Of a stretch of 64,000 nt of DNA, positions 10,101-19,700 are shown one piece after another. The notes under the pieces are model-generated. The model had not been told where the DNA came from and made no database searches. It saw only the letters and a list, made by a program, of their open reading frames with translations. Where the stretch lies: NCBI RefSeq assembly GCF_010183535.1, contig NC_071328.1, positions 2,170,001 to 2,234,000 of the forward strand. Reading direction: 5' to 3'. Source of the stretch: Caenorhabditis remanei (lineage: Eukaryota > Nematoda > Chromadorea > Rhabditida > Rhabditidae). How positions within the stretch are numbered: the first letter of the stretch is position 1; each line of letters starts with the position of its first letter. A program made the position numbers and the translations under genes.

Positions 10101-10794
10101 GTGTGCGAAACGAGGAGGGTGTCTCGTTTCTCTGCGTCTCTCCCCTCGTCTGCTCTCTCGGTAGTGAGCCCCCAATCTTTAAAGGCGCATATCTCAAAAG
10201 CGTGAATTGCTATCAAACAATTGTCAACTACAAAAATGTAGAGCTATTTTTGATCTACACAGGCAATATATTTTTGAGCAGTTAGGATTTGAAACTGGTC
10301 CGTGACGGGGTCTCAAAATTAGTCCAATTTTTTAATTGCAGGCCAAATCCCAACTCGACGTGGATATGAAAATCGAGTACGACGACGTGGCAGATGATGA
10401 GTTGGAGCGAGAGCTCAAAGAGCTCGAGCGCCAAGCTCTTCGGGATGTAGAAAAGTTGAAGGAAGCCGACGTACAAGGGATTCTAGACCTTAGCAAGCAG
10501 GGCGGGAACGTGGTGACCCCTCTAAACAAGTTGGCGCCCTTACCATCGAAAGACGCTCTATTTGGAGACGTCAAACAGAAACTGGATGAATACGATGAGA
10601 CGAGGAAGCAATTCGAACGGCGGAACAATTTGCAGCGGGAGAAACAATCGATCGCGTTGCAGGAGAAGTTGAAGTTGAGGCAACAGAAAAATCGAAGGAA
10701 TCGCAAGGAGCGGAGGGATAGCATTGGAGCGTCAGGGGTGGTGGAGCAGGCCGTCACAAAGACTGGCAAGAAGAAGGCGACAAGAGATCATTGA
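4129..10794 (+). CDS. Coiled-coil protein, 8 exons, 549 aa, possible N-myristoylation
   Basis: Exons: 4129-4179, 6689-6782, 6826-7057, 7774-8086, 8392-8534, 8961-9156, 9215-9382, 10342-10794. All junctions keep phase and total 550 codons. At exon 2 the acceptor could instead be the AG at 6690-6691, removing one Gln. The protein starts MGSSPSKRSD, which fits the N-myristoylation pattern (Gly2, Ser6). Most of residues 75-190 and 330-500 is charged heptad-like sequence rich in Lys, Glu, Gln and Leu (e.g. VQKELNIARVNYDNAV), so long helices or coiled coils are likely. The segment encoded by exon 5 (VDDMVDWQQRVSLAMFKW..) is more hydrophobic. The C-terminus is Arg/Lys-rich (RNRKERRDS..TGKKKATRDH). 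I do not recognise a named family; a membrane-tethered structural role is inference only. Intron 1 carries a Tc1-like element and intron 4 a palindrome. Confidence 0.8.
4874..4948 (+). repeat. Left terminal inverted repeat of the Tc1-like element
   Basis: About 75 bp starting CAGTGCTGG, matching the complement of 6411-6486 apart from one substitution and one extra T. The transposase-binding region is expected within it. Confidence 0.9.
5147..6221 (+). CDS. Tc1-family transposase, 343 aa, one short intron
   Basis: Exons 5147-5302 and 5346-6221 with a 43-bp intron (GTAAAT..TTTAG), phase 0. The product is 343 residues, the length of Tc1 transposase. The N-terminal part holds the paired-like helix-turn-helix DNA-binding region, followed by the GRPR AT-hook-like motif near residue 63. 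The DD34E catalytic set is complete: Asp157 in WSDESKF, Asp247 in QQDNDPKH and Glu282 in PDLNPIEHMWE, with 34 residues between the last two. The C-terminus is SMPRRCQAVIDSRGYATKY, very like Tc1. It should cut and reinsert the element at TA dinucleotides. No stop or frameshift is visible, so it may be active. Confidence 0.95.
6411..6486 (-). repeat. Right terminal inverted repeat of the Tc1-like element
   Basis: Ends GGCCAGCACTG before the target TA; it is the complement of the left terminus over about 76 bp. Confidence 0.9.
7431..7694 (+). repeat. Main palindrome family, core forward
   Basis: Lies in intron 3 of the coiled-coil gene. Arms GATCGAACCTAGGGCTACATTTTT.. and ..GTAGGTCTAGGCTTGATC flank the core at 7553-7602. 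A partial second unit is at 7115-7215. Confidence 0.8.
8133..8370. repeat. Palindrome family B
   Basis: Begins GAAAAACTAACACCACCATT and ends with the complement of ..ATTCAGCGTG..; the centre is GCATTGTACGCAA..TTGCGTACAATGC. Other copies are at 20036-20265, a split half at 2944-3400 and a half at 11412-11545. In intron 4 of the coiled-coil gene. Confidence 0.8.
8625..8890 (+). repeat. Main palindrome family, core forward
   Basis: Intron 5 of the coiled-coil gene; core at 8746-8795. This copy reappears inverted at 10905-11170 as part of the segmental duplication. Confidence 0.8.
10005..10262 (-). repeat. Main palindrome family, core reversed
   Basis: Intron 7 of the coiled-coil gene; core complement at 10085-10145. 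The same intron also holds degenerate half units (9390-9610 and 9740-9960) with the variant core AGCGAGAGTGTCTAGCTGTCTGCG. Confidence 0.75.
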
Positions 10795-10850
10795 ATTCGT
10801 TTTTTGATTGCTTGTTGTCTGGGATTATTGGGATTTTTGGGATATTGGTA

Positions 10851-10856
10851 AATAAA
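10851..10856 (+). terminator. Poly(A) signal AATAAA
   Basis: 57 nt after the stop codon of the coiled-coil gene. Confidence 0.75.
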
Positions 10857-10904
10857 TGCTTTTCAATAAGTCTTGACAGATTTTTTGGCTTCATCAAATA
10901 TTGT

Positions 10905-11545
10905 AATGTGTAGCCCTGAAAATTCTGCACATTTTCTTAGTTGACAACTTTTTGACAGCTCTATACGCTTTTGAGATATGCGCCTTTAAAGATTGCGGAG
11001 GCGAGAGAGCGTGCGAAACGAGGAGTGCGTCTAGCTTCTCTGCGTCTCTCCCCTCTTCCTCGAGCGTCTCTCCCGATGCCTAACTTTGAGCGCTCATATC
11101 TCAAAAGCGTGAATAGCTATCAAAAAGTTGTCAACTACAAAAATGTAGCTCGAGTTTTGATCTACACATCCAATATAAATTCAAAACGTTTTGATTGGAA
11201 ATTTCTCCGTTATGACCTCTCAAATTTTGCCAATTTTTTGATAAAATAACAACTCACTCCTTCTCAATCTTCTGCACATCCTGCCACCGATTGATTCCAA
11301 ATGTCAGGGCGTGAACCAACAAAACTCTTCCATTCGCCCATTTGAACATAGCCAGCGAGACACGTTGCTGCCAGTCTACCATGTCGTCGACCTGGAAAAA
11401 AAACTCAATTTTTCAGATTTTTGAGTTCATCATTAGATTTAGCGTATCTTGTCACCCCTATCCCCCAATTTTAAGCGCTCATTCTCATATTGTCGTAAAA
11501 TTTGATGCACCATACGCAATCTGCATAAACGGTGTTTGCAGAAAA
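10905..11545 (-). repeat. Inverted segmental copy of 8150-8885
   Basis: Read on the minus strand this follows, in order, half of the family-B palindrome, exon 5, and the main-family palindrome of introns 4-5 of the neighbouring gene. It lies beyond that gene's poly(A) signal, so it is a duplicated and inverted gene fragment. Many substitutions and small indels separate the copies. Confidence 0.88.
11258..11391 (-). pseudogene. Inverted copy of exon 5 of the coiled-coil gene
   Basis: 134 nt against 143 nt in the parent exon (8392-8534). The difference is one 9-nt deletion that keeps frame, plus a few substitutions (e.g. A to T in the GCAATG segment). Both splice sites are preserved (TTTTCCAG before, GTGAGT after). 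No other exon of the gene is present nearby, so it is a fragment rather than a gene. Confidence 0.88.
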
Positions 11546-11980
11546 TTGGAAAATTTTTTGAGGCGTCAAAATCGATAATGGTTTTTTTCATGCTCTTGCA
11601 GTTTTTTGGTCAGAATTACTGGAATTATCTGTGGCCGAGAAACACAAAACTGGAAAATTCGGTCAGCAATTCCCGGCCATCTCTTTAAAATCTGCGTTAT
11701 CCCCCTGACTATGTTCTGATCAAATTCCGTTAAAATCAAAATTTTGAAAATCACGTGAAAATTTCAAAAAATGTCAATTTTTCCAATTTTTGTATCTCCC
11801 CGTGACCTTCCTGTTAAAATATAATTAAAATCTATATCCACGTATTCCACTCCAAAAACCCCAAAACCCCAAATATACCGCCCATCTCGTCTCGTCACCA
11901 CAACAACAATCAGTTCTCAAAACGCCTCACCGTCAATTCGGAACGTTTTCTCCTGCTTTTTTGAAAAAACTCTTCGAACG
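11546..11980. other. Probable promoter region of the Ser-rich coiled-coil gene
   Basis: About 430 bp with no palindrome copies, more single-copy in appearance than its surroundings. The last ~100 bp are pyrimidine-rich with CACCACAACAACAATCAG. No certain TATA or trans-splice acceptor is seen. Confidence 0.4.
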
Positions 11981-14900
11981 ATGCTAAATCAATTCAATTA
12001 TGGTCATGAACGCCGTAATTTCGGAAGATTCGGACAATTGAAGCGGTGAGGAGTTTGAGGGAGAAAAACACGCCGCAGCGTCAAAATTACGCAGCTGCGT
12101 CCAAAAGCACGCAGCAGCGTCAAAATTACGCAGCTGCGTCAAAATTACGCAGCTGCGTCAAAAATTACGCTGGTGCGTCAAAATTACGCAGCTGCGTCAA
12201 AAATTACGCTGGTGCGTCAAAATTACGCAGCTGCGTCAAAAATTACGCCGCAGCGCCAAAATTACGCAGCTGCGTCAAAATACGGCGATGCGTCAAAATT
12301 ACGCTGCAGCGTCCAAAAAGTTGCAGTTTTGGAGATAAAACGCCGCGTCAAAATTCAGTTTTTGCTAAAGGCGCTCTACTGCACAAATCGCTATTCCGAA
12401 GATTTGACGGTGCGAGTTCACGCTGCGTCAATGCCCTGCGTCAACAGTAAATTTTCAGCTTCACCACCGCTTCTACTATCCCATCGGAGTATGTTGAGGC
12501 AGGGTAAGTGAAAAATTTCCAAATCAGAAAAATATCAAATTTCTATCGTTTCAGACCCAAAACCTCGGACTCCTTGATCTCAATCGACAGCTCGCTGAGC
12601 AGTCTTGGTTCTCACTGGAAAAAGATGCCATCTTTGAGCAGTATGGAAATCGAATCCATCCGCTCCGCCGCCAAATCGGTCACGTCGACTCCAGTCGACT
12701 CGACGACTCCAGTAGCGTCGACCATCGTTCCGTCGGCTTTCTCATCGTCGTCGTCTTCATCTTACTCTTCTTCAACTCTCTCGTCGAAGAATTCTAGTAG
12801 TGATACCGCCGAATGGAGATACAATTCGGAGGACCTCTCGGAGAGCACTACTGCAACCAGTTCTACTGTCTCCACTGCTTCATTCAACACTATCGATGTG
12901 CGGGAGGCGAAAACGTGTTTGGGACTTCAGGTGCAAGGGCTAGAGGAGCTCGATAAGGTATGCTGAAAATTTCAGCCAAAAATATGGGGAGGGGGCGTTA
13001 GCAAAAATGTAAAGACGGGGAGGGGAGTCGAACCAACAACCCGGCGCTCCCCGCCCGCCGCCCTTGACCACTCGGCCACAAGAGCGCATTGTTGGCGACA
13101 ACCAGGAGGTGGTGATAAAGGTGGCGCACCGAGAAAGGAGCGGTCGGCGGCTGCCACCATCCTTATCACAACCTTCAAGGTAACGCGAAGCTTCGCTCCT
13201 GTGGTGTGCCCGGGTAGAACGCCGGCCAGTAATCTGGCATCGCGGGTTCGACCCCGGCACACACAAAAAACTTTTTGCTTTTTGTATAACCACCTTAGCT
13301 TGTCTTGGCGGCACCGTGCTCTTCTCCGCTCTCGATTTTTTTCGTCACAGTGAGTAATGTGAAAAATTTTCAGACCCTCGAAAAGTCATCGCAACAGTTC
13401 CGTGATTCCTTCTTGCAACAATCATCAGCATTGAAGGAATTTATGAAAGAAGGAGATGCGAAACTCGTGGAGGCACGCAAGTTTGCCGAGAAGATCGAAT
13501 TTATCGGAAACGACATGATTGAAATGTTGCAGGAGAAATCGGAGGAGCTGGTGGACACTATTACTAAGGTAAGAATTGTAGAAAACTGTCAATGGAGCGC
13601 ATTTTCTTATGATTTGAGAGAAACCAACTTTGAGCTTTTGTAACTTTGTTAGTTTTTGTCACACAGCTTTAAAATTACATTGGTTGTGTAGATCAAACCT
13701 AGATCTTCATTTTTGTGGTTGACAGTTTTTTGATAGCTGTTTGCGCTTTCGAGATACAGACGGTCAAAGTTTGGCTCCAGCTTTGGGGCGAGAGAGCGTG
13801 CGAAACGAGGAGTGTATCTCGCTTCTCTGCGTCTTCCCCTCGCTTGCTCTCTCGGCTGTGAATTGCCAATCTTTGACAACGTGTATCTCAATAGTGTGAA
13901 TAGCTATCAAAAAACTGTCAATTGCAAAAATGTAGGTCAAGTTTTGATCATGTAAAAATTAATAGTGTCAGATGAGAGGATTCAAAGTTACAAGCTGTCA
14001 AAGTTGGTCGATTTTTCAAAAAAAAAGTTGAATTTTTTCAGACTGAAGCGGCTTTGAAAAAGAAATCCAAAATGGAACGTTTTGTTCGTCGTGCAGAAGA
14101 AACTTATACCAAAAATGAGAAGACGTTGGCGATGATTTCTGACAACGAGAAGCTTCTCTCGAGAATCCGTCAGCATCTTACGCCACGTGCCAACACCAAC
14201 AACATTAACACCGCCAACAAACCGGAGGACAAACGACTCAGCGTCGTTTTCAAAGGACTCATCGAGATGGTTGCGACCCTGCCGCTCACCGAGCTCGAGC
14301 GTCTCGATTTTGAGCATTACGTCCGGAAACTCGGCGGGGAGCCGAAACGTGCGCAATGCGAGAAAATCTTTCGTCATGTGATGGCTGTATTGAATACCTG
14401 GGATAGCCCCCCGAAATCATGGATGAGCTCTTTTGATAGTGACGCGTGGAAAAGTTGCCGGACACTGAGTAGTGCTGGTGGGAGCAAAGTGTTCGAGGAC
14501 TCGTCGTTTATTTTGAGTGATGACTCGAATTTGAATGATTTGGACGGAGAGTTGCGTGGTGCGAGAGTTCGGATGGCTGTCGAGGGGCCGAATGGTGTTT
14601 TGGAGGGAAGGTGAGTTGGGAATAGAGATGCAAAAAAAGTTTGGCGCGGAGGAAAACTCGAACCATAGACTACTCGCGTGTCGGGCGGACTCCTTAACCA
14701 CTCGGCCACGCGACCGCTGAAGAGATGTGGTGCGCGAGGGTGGTGATAAAAGCGGGCGGTTTCAAAGACTGCGGGCCGCCCCTAAAAGTACGATGGGGCG
14801 CGTTTTCTTCAAAATTTTCCAAATTTCCAGCCCTTGGTCTACCGCCTCGAACTACTCTGGATGGTCTACCGACTCGAGTGTCCGTGACAGTATCCAATCG

Positions 14901-16041
14901 CTAAACGATCCGATGACACTGTCTTCTTACGAGATGAAGACGTCGGTTGGGGAGTCGACACTCTCGTCGCGTGAGTTTTGAAAATAAGAGGACGAGAGAA
15001 AGTTAGGCCATGGCCATAAATTGCAGGATTCGGGAGGATTTGGGCTCGTGGCCTAGAAACCCCCGAAATTTGGAAAACTAGGTCGTGGAATTTTGAAATT
15101 TCATCAAAAACGCTTGTTTTTACGCTAAAAATGATGCAAACAACGTTTTTTTTTGAGAAAAAACTCGATGGCCTAACTTTTTCAACGTTAGGTTTTCTAG
15201 GCCACCAAGCTGAGAATCGTGTCGAATCGGTGTTTAACGAGTTTTTGCGTTGTCACAGTTCGAAACGAAAATTAGAGGAAAAAATTAATTTAAAAAATTG
15301 GTGGCCTAACTTTTACGAAAATTTGGTTTTCTAGGCCACCAAGCTGAAAATTGTGTCAAATCGGTTTTTTCGTCAATTTTAGATGAATCTCATAGGTTTA
15401 TAGTGGGAAACGACCGAAAACTTAACATTTTGAGAAAAAATTGAGAAAAAAAATCGATGGCCTAACTTTTTCAACTGTTGGATTTCTAGGCCATCATACG
15501 AAAAACCATGTTTTAACAGTGTTCTAAGCTTATAAAACACGTCAAAGCACTAAAATTTTGAAAATTGAAAAAAAAAACTCAATGGCCTAACTTTTTCAAA
15601 ATTTTGGCTTTCTAGGCCACAATGCAAAAAACCGTGTTTCAACCACATTTCTAAGGTATAAAACACCCTAAAATACTGAAATTTTGAAAAAGTGAAAAAA
15701 ACTCAATAGCCTAACTTTTTCAAATGTTGGTTTTCTAGGCCACCAACCTATTTTTTGCAGTTTCCACCACTTCAATGCCCAACCAAACGTTCGACGACGC
15801 TCACCGCCAACTCATCGATTCGATGAAGACTGCTCTCTCTGCCAGTGACGTCATCATGGCCCGCCCACCGAGATCATCAAATCAATCGATAACTGACTCC
15901 GCCCACTTTTCGAGTTTGTCGGATTTGGGTGATGAGGGACTGCATACCGCGAAGGAGTTGTCGAATCATCTTTTGGGAATTTCTGATTTCCCCTCGATGA
16001 GCCTCTCGGATACTCAATCTTCACATCGTTCTGTTCATTAA
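11981..16041 (+). CDS. Ser-rich coiled-coil protein, 7 exons, 565 aa
   Basis: Exons: 11981-12045, 12459-12503, 12555-12957, 13374-13568, 14042-14610, 14831-14970, 15761-16041; phases agree and total 566 codons. Residues ~40-170 are Ser/Thr-rich (SSSSSSYSSSTLSSKNSSS) and look disordered. Residues ~172-290 form a charged helical stretch (TLEKSSQQFRDSFLQQSS.. through ..KNEKTLAMISDNEKLLSRI), the likely coiled-coil core. A short globular-looking segment follows near 300-375 (LIEMVATLPLTELERLDFEHYVRKLGG..). The C-terminal ~190 residues are again Ser/Thr-rich with WSTASNYSGWSTDSS. I do not recognise the family. Intron 1 holds a GC-rich minisatellite, introns 3 and 5 tRNA-like elements, and intron 6 a tandem GGCCTA repeat. 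It converges with dyf-1. Confidence 0.8.
12067..12330 (+). repeat. Minisatellite, about 19-21-bp unit, in intron 1
   Basis: About a dozen imperfect units of CGTCAAAATTACGCAGCTG with variants ACGCTGGTG and ACGCCGCAG. CAGCTG and GCAGCTGC are self-complementary, so units can pair with one another. The unit reads as NYAAASK-type repeats in one frame, which I regard as coincidental. Confidence 0.85.
13010..13270. repeat. Palindromic element with two tRNA-like heads
   Basis: Left head on the minus strand has an A-box-like GTGGCCGAGTGGTCAAGG and B box GGTTCGACTCC, resembling Leu/Ser-type tRNAs. Right head on the plus strand has GGTGTGCCCGGGTAGAACG and GGTTCGACCCC. The two differ in type, unlike the other copies. 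Between them lies the family centre (GTTGTGATAAGG and its complement). Located in intron 3 of the Ser-rich gene. Confidence 0.8.
13683..13950 (-). repeat. Main palindrome family, core reversed
   Basis: Intron 4 of the Ser-rich gene; core complement at 13790-13850. Arms end GTAGATCAAACCTAG and ..GTAGGTCAAGTTTTGATC. Confidence 0.8.
14632..14745 (-). repeat. Single tRNA-like sequence (pseudo-tRNA or SINE head)
   Basis: On the minus strand: GCGTGGCCGAGTGGTTAAGG (A-box region) followed about 40 nt later by GGTTCGAGTTT (B-box-like). The 3' end CCTCCGCGCC does not pair convincingly with the 5' end as an acceptor stem, so a functional tRNA is unlikely. Intron 5 of the Ser-rich gene. Confidence 0.6.
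15150..15750 (+). repeat. Tandem GGCCTAACTTTTTCAA..TTTCTAGGCCAC repeat
   Basis: Five units about 120-150 bp apart in intron 6, each with GGCCTAACTTTT followed by TTTCTAGGCCA and a variant of ATCGTGTCAAA. GGCCTA and TAGGCC are complementary, so each unit makes a small hairpin. Related units are at 32215-32410 in the mes-3 candidate and at 42660-42860 in dom-3. Confidence 0.8.
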
Positions 16042-16092
16042 GCTTCACTGAAATTATCGGTGGAGCGCGTTTGCTGTGTACAATTATAGTAG

Positions 16093-16098
16093 AATAAA
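16093..16098 (+). terminator. Poly(A) signal AATAAA
   Basis: 52 nt after the stop codon of the Ser-rich coiled-coil gene. Confidence 0.75.
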
Positions 16099-16184
16099 TG
16101 TTTGGTATTTGGAATGTGGTCTTACTTTGCCATCTTGTATCTCCCGAACGTGATGAGCTATCAAAAAGTGGTCAACTACAAAAA

Positions 16185-16406
16185 TGTAGAAAATTTTACG
16201 GCCTATATTTTTGTAGTTGACAACTTTTTGATAGCTATTCACGTTTTTGAGATATGCCTCTAGAAAGTTTGCAGGGCAAGAGAGCATGTGGAAAGAGGAG
16301 GGCGTCTCGTTTCTCTGCGATCTTTGACGGCGCATATCTCGAAAGCGTGAATAGCTATCAAAAAATTATTAACTGCAAAAATGCTGCCCTAAATTTGATC
16401 TACACT
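16185..16406 (-). repeat. Main palindrome family, truncated core, reversed
   Basis: The core is shortened to GAGAGCATGTGGAAAGAGGAGGGCGTCTCGTTTCTCTGCG. The left arm is preceded by an extra half arm from about 16140. Confidence 0.7.
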
Positions 16407-16739
16407 GTCATAGTAAATTCTTAAATTGTTAGACAAGGTCTAGCAAAGTTATGAGCTGTTAAAGTTAGGCAACTGTTTACCTGAAATGTTCATCTTTGAA
16501 GGGGAATATCTCAAAAACGTGACGAGCTACAAAAAAATTAATCGCTAATAAACTGTGTAGAATTTTCAGAGCTATGTTTTTACAATTTACAATTTTTTGA
16601 TAGCTCCGCCCACTTTTGAGATATGTGTCTTTAAACGCCACGCGCGCTTAAAGACGCATAACTCAAACCGTTGAGAAGCTATAAATAAGTAGTCAACTGC
16701 AAAAATAGAGATATAGTTGTGATCTACAAGAAAAACTCA

Positions 16740-16745
16740 TTTATT
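16740..16745 (-). terminator. Poly(A) signal AATAAA for dyf-1
   Basis: TTTATT on the plus strand, 28 nt past the dyf-1 stop codon. Confidence 0.65.
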
Positions 16746-16772
16746 TTTATTTTTTACAATTTTACAAATTAA

Positions 16773-19700
16773 TCAATCATTAAAAACCATCAAAAGCGCC
16801 GCCTTCAACATTCTCGCCTCATAAGTCACATTACACTTGACCTTCGACTCGCCAGCTTGTTCGAATAAATCATCCGGTACCGTATAAATATTTCTTCCGG
16901 GGACCTCACAACTCGACAGGAACTGAATCACATCCATCACCACTGAATCTCGCATCACCAACAAGTTCTTCGCCATCATCTCGATCGCGGCGACGATGCA
17001 TCGCTTAGCGTAGTACCATGTGTCCACACCGAGTTTTTTCTCGGGTGGATCGAGGGCTTTTACCACTCGGGAGATGCCAAACTCAAAGTTTCCCTGAAAA
17101 AAATAGTTGAATTTTGAGCGCTCATAACTTTTCAATATTTTGTCTCACAATTATGAATTTACTATGACTGTGTAGATCAAAATTAGGGCTATATTTTTGT
17201 AGTTGACAGTTTTTTGATAGCTCTTCACGCTTTCGAGATACACGCCGTCAAAGATAGGTACCTGGAGTACAGCTCGAGGGAGAGAGGGAGGGAGACGCAG
17301 AGAAACGAGACGCCCTCCTCTTTTCGCACGCTCTCTCGCCTCTCGCGGCGGCGGGCCAAACTTTAACCGCCTGTATCTCAAAAGCGTGAATAGCTATGAA
17401 AAAGTTGTGAACTACAAAAATGTAGCCCTTGATTTGATCTACACAATCAACTAAAAATCTAAACATTTCAACGTCACCCGACCGAGTTCCATAGCTTCAA
17501 TGTCGATCGACTCACCTTACTACAATATAAGCTGCCAATCACCAAACTAATAATCGAATTGTGGAAAAATTTCTCGTTGGGTCTAACTAGCAACGCCTGC
17601 TCCTCCTCATTCTCCACTCGTTTCAGCATAGCTTCCGCGTCGTCTGTTTGGTTGGTCATGATATAGCAGACGACTAGATTCGCCAATATCATGGCGGGCA
17701 CTTCCAGAATCTGAAATTTGATTTGATCTTAAAAATTATGGAAATGCAAAAAAAAAACCACTAACATCATCATATTTCTTCTTGACAATCGCCTCGTAGA
17801 AAGCGGTCGCTTCGTGATATTTCTTCTCTTGCATGAATATGGTATGACCCACATTGAGTTTCCAGGTATCGTGATTCTGACAGAAGTCAACGGAGTTTCT
17901 GAAAAGTGGTTATACAATAAGCAAAAAAGTTTTGAAGGCGGTGGGAATCGAACCCTGGTTGCCAGATTACTGGCCGGCGTTCTACCCGGGTACACCACAG
18001 GGGTGAGGCGGCGAGCCGACCTTGAAGGTTGTGATAAGGGTGGTGGCTGCCGCCGACCGCTCCTTTCTGGGTGTGCCACCCTTATCACAACCCTCGTGGT
18101 CGCGCCGCCGCCCCCCTCTCTTGGTGTACCTGGGTACATCCCTGGCTGCCAAACTAACAACCAGGGTTCAATTCCCACTACTTGCCATTCATTTTTTCTC
18201 GTTTTTATCTATGGTAAAACTGACCTGAAAATCTTCTCCACCACCTTATAATCCCTCTTATCCCAATAGTGCTTCGCGTAGGTCATCAAAACTGGTAGAT
18301 ACAGTTCGAGGGAGTCATCATAGGATGCGATAAGGTTTCTCATTTCCAATGATTTATCGTCTTCTGTTTTATTCTGCTCCTTTTTGACTTGAATCTCGAT
18401 TGCTATCTTGCGCAGTTTTTCGAGACACTCTTTCTCGAGTTTTTCAAGTTTTTTGAGACTTTCTTCAGGGTTGGTTGGCATGTAGATCAAGGCTTCGAGA
18501 AGGTTGAATTGGTACTAAAATTAAGGTAAAAGTGGAGTTGTCCTGTTCAAACTTTTCAGGTGAAAAATATTCAACTTTGAAAGCTCATATCTCGGTTCTG
18601 TTTTAACAAAAAGTTTCGAATTTACTTCAATTGTGTAGATCAAATCTAGATCTACATTTTTGCAGTTGACAACTTTTTGATAGCTACTCACGCTTTAGAG
18701 ATACAGGAGGTCAGAGTTTCCAGGGGCAAGAGAGCACGCGAAAAGAGGAGTGCGTCTCGCTTCTCTGCGTCTCTCCCCTCCTGCTCTCTCGCCGCCAGAG
18801 ATACCTATCTTTGACGGCTCGTATCTCGATACCGTGAATAGCTATCAAAAAACTTTCAACTATAAAAGTATAGCTCTTGGTTTGATCTATCTAGCTATTA
18901 TAAAATTTTCAGGTTGTGGAAAATTGGTGGAAGTTAAACTGTTCCAAAATTGACTAATTTTTCAATACTTTTTTGATTAAAAACATAAGAAGTTGATGTT
19001 TTTGAGTACAACTTTTTGTAAAAACAGTCAATCCCCTACCTCATTCAAACAATAAAACGTGTGACTCGGGTTCTCTGCCAACACATCCGCCGCCAGCCCG
19101 AAATAATCGTTTTTACAGTAAAGGAACAGTAAATTCGCGAAAGTTTCTTGGGGGAATGGGTTGATGCCGAGTAGGAATTGTAGTTTGGCGGAGCTGTCGC
19201 CAAAGTCCGAGTTGGCATTGCAGATGGCCTAAAAAAGAGTGAAAATCGGTCTGAAATTGGGTTCTCCAATCTTAAAACCAGAAAATAATGCTTATCGAAA
19301 AAAGCAAAAAAAAAGATAGCAGAGTGAAGGAATCGAACCTTGGATGCTAGATTACTGGTCAGCATCGCTACCAGTTGCGCCACAGGTGTTGAAATCTTGC
19401 CGCCGCCGCAAGGTTGTGATAAGCGTGCCGCTTGCCGTCGACCGCAGCTTCTCGGCCGCGTCACCTTTATGGCAACCCTCTGTGGCGCGCCCGCGCCGCC
19501 GCACTTTTGGTGTACCTGGTAACAAGTCTGACCAGTAATCTCACCATCGGGGGTTCGATTCCTTCACCCCCTAAATCTTTTTTGCTTTCTTTTATTAGCA
19601 TCCCTACCATATTATGCAATGTAATCGGATCGTTATCATGCTCATTTCTCGGCGGCATATCATCCAGACACTCTTTTGCCGCCTTAACTGAAAATATCCA

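Larger units (their letters stand above)
16042..16772. other. Convergent 3' intergenic region
   Basis: 731 bp between the stop codons of two convergent genes. It contains a poly(A) signal for each strand, a main-family palindrome (16185-16406) and half units at 16490-16725. Confidence 0.7.

Noticed and set aside
12067..12330. CRISPR-like array
   Set aside because: Units are contiguous with no unique spacers, the DNA is nuclear eukaryotic, and it lies in an intron.
12046..12511. Open frames with NYAAASK-like repeats
   Set aside because: They are translations of the intron minisatellite; the flanking exons splice around it in phase.
12940..13314. Arg/Pro-rich minus-strand open frames
   Set aside because: They come from the GC-rich tRNA-like palindrome in intron 3 of the Ser-rich gene. 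The same kind of frame appears at the other copies of the element.
14632..14745. Functional tRNA gene
   Set aside because: The A and B boxes look right but acceptor-stem pairing and a proper anticodon arm are not evident; kept only as a tRNA-like repeat.
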